Positions 8,031 to 12,726 of a DNA stretch of 12,726 nucleotides are shown here, piece after piece; position 1 is the stretch's first letter; the number at the start of each line of letters is the position of its first letter. Position numbers and translations under genes: made by a program. The stretch is from positions 1 through 12,726 of the forward strand of contig DGDY01000295.1 of assembly GCA_002385675.1 (NCBI GenBank). The letters are read 5' to 3'. The stretch is from Anaerolineales bacterium UBA3940 (GTDB lineage: Bacteria; Chloroflexota; Anaerolineae; Aggregatilineales; UBA3940). The notes under the pieces are model-generated. The model made no database searches. It was not told where the DNA came from and saw nothing but the letters and a program-made list of their open reading frames with translations.

Positions 8031-9466
8031 AGCGTCTTTTCCTTCTCCGTCGTCATTTCAGCGGCGCGCTCAAACGCCCGCACGATCTTGTAGTAGCCGG
8101 TGCAGCGGCACAGGTTGCCCGTGATGCTCTGCTGGATCTCCCACAGCGTCGGGTCGGAGCGCTCCTCCAGCAGCTTGGCGCCGCTCATCAGGAAGCCGGG
8201 CGTGCAGTAACCGCACTGCACCGCCGCCTCCTCGATGAACGCCTGCTGGATGGGGTGGAGCTGCCCGTCCTGCGCCAGCCCCTCAACCGTGACGATCTCG
8301 GCGTGGTGTGCGCGCGGCGCGGCGACAAGGCACGACATCACCGCCATGCCGTCAAGGAACACGGTGCAGGCCCCGCACTCGCCCTCGGCGCAGCCTTCCT
8401 TTGTGCCGATCAGCCCGGCGTCCTCGCGCAGCATCCGCAGCAGCGTCTTGTGGCCCGCGCCGGTGATAGTCACCGGCTGGCCGTTGATGGTCGTCACAAT
8501 CGGGTCGTCCTTGCCGTGTGCGAAGCTCTCAGCGAGCGGCTCGGTCACCAGCCCCTGCTTCTTGCCCCACAGCATGACGGGGCGCTCCGGCAGGTCCGCG
8601 GCGTGCTCGCCGTCGCGGATGGCCTTGAGCGCGCGGCGGGTCAGCACGCGGATCATCTCGCGGCGGTACTCGGCGCTGCCGCGCACATCGCTGATGGGCC
8701 GGGCTGCGGCGGCGGCCAGCCGCCCCGCCTCGTCGATCACATCGTCCGTCAGCACCTTGCCCGCGAGGTAGGCTTCCGCCTCCGGCGAGGTAATGATGGT
8801 CGGCGCGACGGAGCCCTGCGCAATGGTCGCACTCTGGACCGTATCGCCCTCAAACGTGACCACAACGGCGACGTTCACCACGGAGATAGCCTGCGCCTTG
8901 CGCAGCCCCAGCTTGATGAACATGCCGCGCTGCGTGGCGGGATCCATCGGCTTGAAGCTGATGCGGGTAAGGATCTCGTCCGGGCGCATCACGGTCTGGC
9001 GCACACCCTTGTAGAACTCCCGCAGCGGCACGGTACGCTCACCCGCCGTCGAGAGCAGCGTCACCTGAGCGTCGAGCGCGATGAGCGGGGTGATCGTGTC
9101 GTTCGCCGGAGACGCGGTGATCAGGTTGCCCGCGACCGTCCCCCGGTTGCGGATCTGCGGCGAGGCCTCCCACCAGGACGCCTGTGCGAGCGGCAGCCCG
9201 TACTTCCGGATCAGATCGGACCCGGCGACGCGGTTATGCGACACGAGCGGCCCAAACTGGATCGTCCCATCCTCCGTCTGCTCGATGCGATCCAGGCCGG
9301 GGATGCGCGTAATGTCGATGAGATATTTCAGGCCGGGCCGCAGGCCGCGCTCAAGCTCAAGGATGATGTCGGTGCCACCGGCAATGATACGGGCCTCGTC
9401 CCCGTGCTCCGCCAGCAGCCGTGCGGCTTCATCAAGTGTTGCGGGTGTGTAATATGTCTCCCACAT
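8027..9466 (-). CDS. Fused FAD-binding and [2Fe-2S] subunit of molybdenum hydroxylase (FAD-FeS order)
   Basis: A 479-residue electron-transfer subunit. Residues 1 to about 290 are the CoxM/XdhB-type FAD domain, with IAGGTD at 28-33 and [10 protein letters not shown]...SPANDT at 106-123, which hold the FAD diphosphate and isoalloxazine. Residues about 321-470 are a CoxS/XdhC-type iron-sulfur domain. A plant-ferredoxin cluster uses C359, C364, C367 and C379 ([10 protein letters not shown]...SC), and the helical-bundle cluster uses C418, C421, C453 and C455 (CGYC...CRC). All eight cysteines are present, so both clusters should form. Electrons would pass Mo to FeS to FAD to an acceptor. Eukaryotic XDH and bacterial XdhA have FeS before FAD; here the order is reversed, with a linker of about 30 residues. 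It is the only FAD or FeS gene in the window and would have to serve both Mo subunits. An AGGA motif lies about 10 nt before the ATG. The gene begins 53 bp after xdhC and overlaps the next gene by 4 bp. Confidence 0.93.
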   Translation of the reverse strand: MWETYYTPATLDEAARLLAEHGDEARIIAGGTDIILELERGLRPGLKYLIDITRIPGLDRIEQTEDGTIQFGPLVSHNRVAGSDLIRKYGLPLAQASWWEASPQIRNRGTVAGNLITASPANDTITPLIALDAQVTLLSTAGERTVPLREFYKGVRQTVMRPDEILTRISFKPMDPATQRGMFIKLGLRKAQAISVVNVAVVVTFEGDTVQSATIAQGSVAPTIITSPEAEAYLAGKVLTDDVIDEAGRLAAAAARPISDVRGSAEYRREMIRVLTRRALKAIRDGEHAADLPERPVMLWGKKQGLVTEPLAESFAHGKDDPIVTTINGQPVTITGAGHKTLLRMLREDAGLIGTKEGCAEGECGACTVFLDGMAVMSCLVAAPRAHHAEIVTVEGLAQDGQLHPIQQAFIEEAAVQCGYCTPGFLMSGAKLLEERSDPTLWEIQQSITGNLCRCTGYYKIVRAFERAAEMTTEKEKTL

Positions 9467-9470
9467 AGGT

Positions 9471-9497
9471 GTACCATCCTTTACGGGATTGATGTAC
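9471..9497 (-). promoter_or_regulatory. Weak stem-loop next to the ribosome site of the FAD-FeS gene
   Basis: In the 53-bp gap the minus strand can pair GTACATC (9497-9491) with GATGGTAC (9478-9471), leaving one bulged base and a 12-nt loop. The AGGA ribosome site lies partly in the 3' arm, so folding could lower translation of the FAD-FeS subunit. The stem is short and could be chance. Confidence 0.2.
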
Positions 9498-9519
9498 GGA
9501 GATATTGGTGAACGACAAC

Positions 9520-10374
9520 CTATTCAGGCGCAGCCTCCGGCTCCCCGGCAGGCGACTCGGCTTCCTGGGGCGTGCCCATCCACTTCATCGGCTCTGCAGA
9601 GGCACGGTTGCGGTGCGCCAGTATCTCAGCCATGATGCTCACCGCGATCTCGCGCGGTGTCTCAGCTCCCAACTCCAGCCCGATCGGCGCGTGGACGCGC
9701 GCGAGGGTCTCCTCGGCAACACCCTGCTCCTTGAGCTGCTTGATAGCCATCGCCCAGCGGCGGCGGCTACCTATCACGCCGATGTATGGCGCGGGCGTCT
9801 CCAGCAGGTCGGGCAGCATCGCCACATCGAACGGGACGCCGCGCGTCACGGCGGCGATGTACGTCCGGCTGTGGATCGGGATGGTGCTGGCGATTTCGGT
9901 GGGCGGTATGGGGTAGCAGGCGTCGGCGTGGGGCAATTTCTCCGGGTTGCACATATCGGTGCGGTCGTCGGTGGCCAGCACGCGGAAGCCCAGCCAGTGG
10001 GCCAGTTCCGCGAGCGCCTGCCCGACATGTCCGCAGCCGATCACCAGTACGGTGGGATCAGGCATGATCGGCTCCAGAAAAACATCAAGCTGGCCGCCGC
10101 ATACACCGGGGTCGCCCCGCGCCGGGTCGACCATCTCGTAGTGCAGGTTATCCGGCTGCCCGGTTTCGAGAAGCTCAAGCGCGCGCTTGATGACGCGGTT
10201 TTCCATCTCGCCGCCACCGATGGTGCCTTTGATGCTGCCGTCGGGGTAGACGAGCATCTTGCTCCCCGCGTGGCGCGGCACCGATCCGCTGTCCCGCGTG
10301 ATGGTCGCCAGCACAACGCTCTGCCCGCGCTCTTTGGCATCCAGGATGGCCTGGTAGATCTCAACGTCGGACAT
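9520..10374 (-). CDS. xdhC: XdhC/CoxI family molybdenum cofactor chaperone
   Basis: A 284-residue protein of the XdhC family, which binds Mo cofactor, supports its sulfuration and inserts it into xanthine dehydrogenase family apoenzymes in the cytoplasm. Motifs in order: [20 protein letters not shown] at 23-42, [10 protein letters not shown] at 50-59, [11 protein letters not shown] at 92-102, a Rossmann loop [11 protein letters not shown] at 111-121, IGSRRR at 201-206, and [20 protein letters not shown] at 228-247. The length fits the family. The last ~25 residues (rich in E, P and A) are an extra acidic, likely disordered tail. The ATG at 10374 is the first possible start, since an in-frame TAA sits 9 nt upstream. 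The nearest ribosome-like sequence (GAGAGGAA at 10389-10396) is 14 nt away, which is long. It lies between the two main subunit genes, downstream of a large palindrome. Confidence 0.93.
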   Translation of the reverse strand: MSDVEIYQAILDAKERGQSVVLATITRDSGSVPRHAGSKMLVYPDGSIKGTIGGGEMENRVIKRALELLETGQPDNLHYEMVDPARGDPGVCGGQLDVFLEPIMPDPTVLVIGCGHVGQALAELAHWLGFRVLATDDRTDMCNPEKLPHADACYPIPPTEIASTIPIHSRTYIAAVTRGVPFDVAMLPDLLETPAPYIGVIGSRRRWAMAIKQLKEQGVAEETLARVHAPIGLELGAETPREIAVSIMAEILAHRNRASAEPMKWMGTPQEAESPAGEPEAAPE

Positions 10375-10413
10375 GAGTTGCTGTTAGATTCCTCTCGGTT
10401 TGCGGGCATTGGA

Positions 10414-10514
10414 GGCTAACCCCACCCCCGTGCAGTTGGCTTCGCCAACTGCCAGGCAGAAAGGGCTGCGTTTTTGCGCAGAAGCTGCCATTGCGCCTCG
10501 GGGGCGGGGTTGCC
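10414..10514 (-). repeat. Nested palindrome / branched RNA structure between Mo subunit A and xdhC
   Basis: The 145-bp gap 10375-10519 is dominated by an imperfect palindrome of about 100 bp. The outer arms 10418-10430 and 10499-10511 pair over 13 positions, and GGC/GCC (10414-10416, 10512-10514) adds three more after one bulged base. The single mismatch (A10424 against C10505) becomes a G.U pair only in minus-strand RNA, the direction of transcription. Inside are a perfect hairpin at 10432-10452 and a second, looser arm: GGCAG/CTGCC at 10455-10459 and 10485-10489, capped by CTGCG/CGCAG at 10466-10470 and 10477-10481. Together they make a three-way junction starting 5 bp after the Mo subunit A stop. 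No U-tract follows, so it is not a standard terminator. It could be an mRNA stability or processing element, or a small mobile palindromic repeat. Confidence 0.7.
10432..10452 (-). other. Perfect 9-bp hairpin with 3-nt loop
   Basis: GCAGTTGGC, loop TTC, GCCAACTGC on the plus strand, so it reads as the same stem with loop GAA on the minus strand. This is one arm of the larger branched structure and is its strongest local helix. Confidence 0.75.
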
Positions 10515-10519
10515 CTATC

Positions 10520-12706
10520 CTATTTCTTCTCTTGCAGCGCCCGCCAGACCTTCTCCGGCAGGAGCGGCGCGTCCTTGATCAGCACGCCCACGGCGTCATA
10601 TACGGCGTTGGCAATCGCCGGGCCTGCGCCGTCGAGCGGGATTTCCGCCACAGCCTTCGCGCCGAACGGCCCCGTCTCCTCGTACGTCTCGATGAAGATG
10701 GTCGTCAGGTCCGGCACGTCGTCGGCACGGTAGATCCAGTATGGGCCGAAGCGCGGGTTGATGATGCGGCCATTCTCATCGTAGGCCAGCTCCTCGAACG
10801 CGCCGTAGCCCGCTGCCTGCACCATACCGCCTTCGATCTGGCCGCTGGCAGTGACCGGGTTGATTATAACGCCGGAGTCCACCGCCATCACCAGTTCATC
10901 GACCGTGACCTGCCCCGTCTCAGTGTCCACCGTGACGGTCGCAAACTGCGCCGCGAACGGCGGCGGCGACTCAGGCGACACGTAGCTGGCCGTTGCCATG
11001 ATCTGGTGCTGGTTCTCGTGGTGCAGCGAGTTCAGCGCCACGTCGCGCAGCGTCACATACCGCCCGTCCTCGGCCCACACCGCGCGGTCGCGCAGCGTCA
11101 GTTCGTCCGCGCTCACCGTCTCGCCCTCGCTGGAGAGCATCCGCGCGGCGACCTGCTTGATCTGCGCCGCGACCTTCTCCGCCGCGAGTACTACCGCCTT
11201 CCCGGAGATGTACGTCGTGCTGCTGGCGTACGCGCCCTTGTCGAACGGCGTGAAGTCCGTGTCGGACGAGTACGTGACGAAATCCTCCGGCGGGCAGCCG
11301 AGCACCTCGGCGGCCATCTGCGTGAGCACCGTGTCCGAACCGGTGCCGAGGTCCGTCGCACCGACGAGCAGGTTGAACGACCCGTCGTCGTTCATCTTGA
11401 TGCTGGCTGCACCCATGTCGAGATTCGGGATGGCCGTGCCCTGCATCACCATTGCCACACCGATGCCCCGCCGCAGATGCGGCTTGCCGGGCACCTCGTG
11501 CCACTCGGGGTTGCCCCAGCGCTCGTACCAGCGGATGGCCTCCGCGCCCTGCTCCACGCACTCCGGCAACCCACAGGTGTGGATGTACTCGACCGCGCCC
11601 TCGCGGCCTTCGCTCCAGATCTTGCTGATCGGGTGCTCGTCGCCCGCCTTGAGCGCGTTCTTCAGCCGGAACTCAAGCGGGTCCAGTCCCAGTTCGGTCG
11701 CGATGCGCTGCATGTGCGTCTCGACCGCCCAGAAGCCCTGCGGCACGCCGTAACCACGATACGCGCCCGACGGCACTTTGTTGGTGTACACGATGTCGGC
11801 GTGGAACTTGATGTTCGGCGCGTTGTAGAGCGCCATGGCCTTGTGCCCGGTGTTCCCGGCGACGGTCATGGCGTGCGTGCCGCTGCCACCCGTGTCAGAG
11901 ATGACATACATCGAGTTCGCGACGATCGTGCCGTCCTTCATCACGCCGGTCTTCATGGTGAGGTACATGTCGTGGCGCGTGCGGGCGGAGGAGAACTCCT
12001 CCTCGCGCGTGTACTCCAGCACGACCGGCCTGCCGGTCACGATGGTCAGGTGCGCGGCGATGTCCTCAATGAGCACTTCCTGCTTCACGCCAAAGCCGCC
12101 GCCGATGCGCGGCTTGATCACACGGATGCGCTTCTCCGGCAGGCCCAGCACCGGCGCGAGGATGCGCCGCACATGGAAGGGGACCTGCGTGCTCGTGCGG
12201 ATGACGAGCCGGTCGTCCTCGTCCCACCACGTCATGGCGATGTGCGGCTCGATGGGCGCCTGCTGCACCTTTGGGCTGTAGTACGTGTCCTCGAAGATGT
12301 AGTCCGCCTGCGCAAAGCCCGCCTCGACATCGCCAAGCTCCCAGTCGATCACCGCGGCGAGGTTGCGATTGCGGTCCTCGATGTTCCAGCTTTCTTCCTC
12401 GTCGTGGATGATCGGCGCGCCCGGCTTCATCGCCTCACGCGGATCGAAGATCGCCGGCAGCACCTCGTACTCCACTTCGATGAGGTCGAGCGCCCGCTGC
12501 GCGATCTCCTCGGTTTCGGCGGCGACGGCGGCGACGCGGTCGCCCACCCAGCGCACCTTGTAGTCCAGGCTGTAGTTATCGTGCGGGCCCGGCTCCGGGT
12601 GCGACTGGCCCGCCGTCGTATAGGGGACGCGCGGCAGGTCTTTGTACGTCAGCACCGCGTGCACGCCCGGCAACTCGCGGGCCTTGCTCACGTCGATGTT
12701 CTTGAT
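10520..12706 (-). CDS. Mo subunit A: xanthine dehydrogenase family molybdopterin-binding subunit (5'-truncated)
   Basis: 728 genomic codons of a molybdopterin-binding large subunit. Alignment by eye with Mo subunit B shows that about the first 48 residues are missing at the contig end. An apparent ATG at 12724 belongs to the sequencing adapter and is not the start. Motifs, numbered from the first genomic residue: GGGFGVKQ at 202-209, AYRGYGVPQ at 315-323, DLGTGSDT at 452-459 and GPFGAKAVAEIPL, with the catalytic glutamate at 688. Unlike most relatives it has GTG where the Mo-pterin 'GQG' loop usually has glutamine. By eye the positions of bovine xanthine-binding Glu802 and Arg880 are Gln209 and Asn285. 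It is therefore probably not a xanthine dehydrogenase, nor a form I CO dehydrogenase (no AYRCSFR loop), and I cannot name the substrate. It is strongly diverged from Mo subunit B, so this is not a recent duplication. It is the most upstream gene visible; its promoter lies outside the window. Confidence 0.92.
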   Translation of the reverse strand: MKNIDVSKARELPGVHAVLTYKDLPRVPYTTAGQSHPEPGPHDNYSLDYKVRWVGDRVAAVAAETEEIAQRALDLIEVEYEVLPAIFDPREAMKPGAPIIHDEEESWNIEDRNRNLAAVIDWELGDVEAGFAQADYIFEDTYYSPKVQQAPIEPHIAMTWWDEDDRLVIRTSTQVPFHVRRILAPVLGLPEKRIRVIKPRIGGGFGVKQEVLIEDIAAHLTIVTGRPVVLEYTREEEFSSARTRHDMYLTMKTGVMKDGTIVANSMYVISDTGGSGTHAMTVAGNTGHKAMALYNAPNIKFHADIVYTNKVPSGAYRGYGVPQGFWAVETHMQRIATELGLDPLEFRLKNALKAGDEHPISKIWSEGREGAVEYIHTCGLPECVEQGAEAIRWYERWGNPEWHEVPGKPHLRRGIGVAMVMQGTAIPNLDMGAASIKMNDDGSFNLLVGATDLGTGSDTVLTQMAAEVLGCPPEDFVTYSSDTDFTPFDKGAYASSTTYISGKAVVLAAEKVAAQIKQVAARMLSSEGETVSADELTLRDRAVWAEDGRYVTLRDVALNSLHHENQHQIMATASYVSPESPPPFAAQFATVTVDTETGQVTVDELVMAVDSGVIINPVTASGQIEGGMVQAAGYGAFEELAYDENGRIINPRFGPYWIYRADDVPDLTTIFIETYEETGPFGAKAVAEIPLDGAGPAIANAVYDAVGVLIKDAPLLPEKVWRALQEKK

Positions 12707-12707
12707 C

Positions 12708-12726
12708 CTGTCTCTTATACACATCT
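12708..12726. other. Nextera / Tn5 mosaic-end adapter remnant (not genomic)
   Basis: The last 19 bases, CTGTCTCTTATACACATCT, are identical to the Tn5 mosaic end used in Nextera libraries. Read on the minus strand they encode the well-known artefact N-terminus MCIRD-. Genomic sequence ends at about 12707. Confidence 0.97.

Noticed and set aside
274..10419. Long plus-strand open frames, e.g. 274-1143, 1458-2444, 3634-4926, 5026-5937, 8255-9511 and 9505-10419
   Set aside because: They lie antisense to clear minus-strand genes. Their translations are rich in R, H, A and P with no recognisable motif, as expected from the GC-rich codon use of the opposite strand.
10375..10519. The palindrome as a rho-independent terminator
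   Set aside because: No run of U follows it in the direction of transcription, and related operon genes continue downstream.
10520..12706. Aerobic CO dehydrogenase (CoxL)
   Set aside because: Mo subunit A reads AYRGYGVPQ and subunit B AFRGFGGPQ where form I CoxL has the AYRCSFR loop with the active-site cysteine.
12707..12724. ATG at 12724 as the start of Mo subunit A
   Set aside because: This ATG and the next five codons derive wholly or mainly from the Nextera adapter, so the gene is truncated and has no start in the window.
1..12726. CRISPR arrays, tRNA or rRNA genes, insertion sequences
   Set aside because: I saw no regularly spaced repeats, cloverleaf or rRNA-like sequence, and no transposase. 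The only transposon-derived sequence is the adapter.

Overview
The window is a GC-rich stretch in which every gene I can support lies on the minus strand. It reads (right to left in these coordinates) as one co-directional gene cluster for a bacterial molybdenum hydroxylase of the xanthine dehydrogenase/aldehyde oxidase superfamily, together with its cofactor-maturation genes. The likely host is a free-living bacterium, and I lean weakly to Chloroflexota. The reasons are the GC-rich coding, the FAD/iron-sulfur fusion, and a left-edge membrane protein carrying tandem 'GYDL...PGE' beta-domains of a kind I associate with that phylum. The last 19 bases are the Nextera/Tn5 mosaic-end adapter, so the right edge is an artificial contig end from a transposase-made library, not genomic sequence.

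Order of transcription: (1) a molybdopterin-binding large subunit, Mo subunit A (10520-12706, N-terminus missing at the contig end); (2) a 145-bp gap filled by a large nested palindrome that folds perfectly, with one G.U pair, in the sense of the transcript; (3) XdhC (9520-10374), the chaperone that handles Mo cofactor; (4) an FAD-binding subunit fused to a [2Fe-2S] subunit in the order FAD-FeS (8027-9466); (5) a two-helix small membrane protein overlapping it by 4 bp (7674-8030); (6) an uncharacterised 576-residue protein whose C-terminal half resembles nucleoside phosphorylases (5909-7639); (7) a second, divergent molybdopterin-binding subunit, Mo subunit B (3670-5883); (8) YqeB (2827-3663); (9) a YqeC-MocA fusion (1467-2819); (10) a polytopic membrane protein running off the left edge (1-1422), probably a separate unit with its own promoter.

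Working model (inference): MocA makes the cytidine-dinucleotide Mo cofactor, XdhC protects and delivers it, and YqeB and YqeC are family markers of selenium-dependent molybdenum hydroxylases. The single FAD/FeS fusion carries electrons away from either of two Mo subunits. Neither Mo subunit shows both residues that bind xanthine in the bovine enzyme, so the substrate is probably not plain xanthine. The nucleoside-phosphorylase-like protein could prepare or sense a purine- or nucleoside-related substrate. The most novel point is the combination of two Mo subunits, one shared electron-transfer fusion, the uncharacterised protein and a membrane peptide in one maturation-equipped operon.
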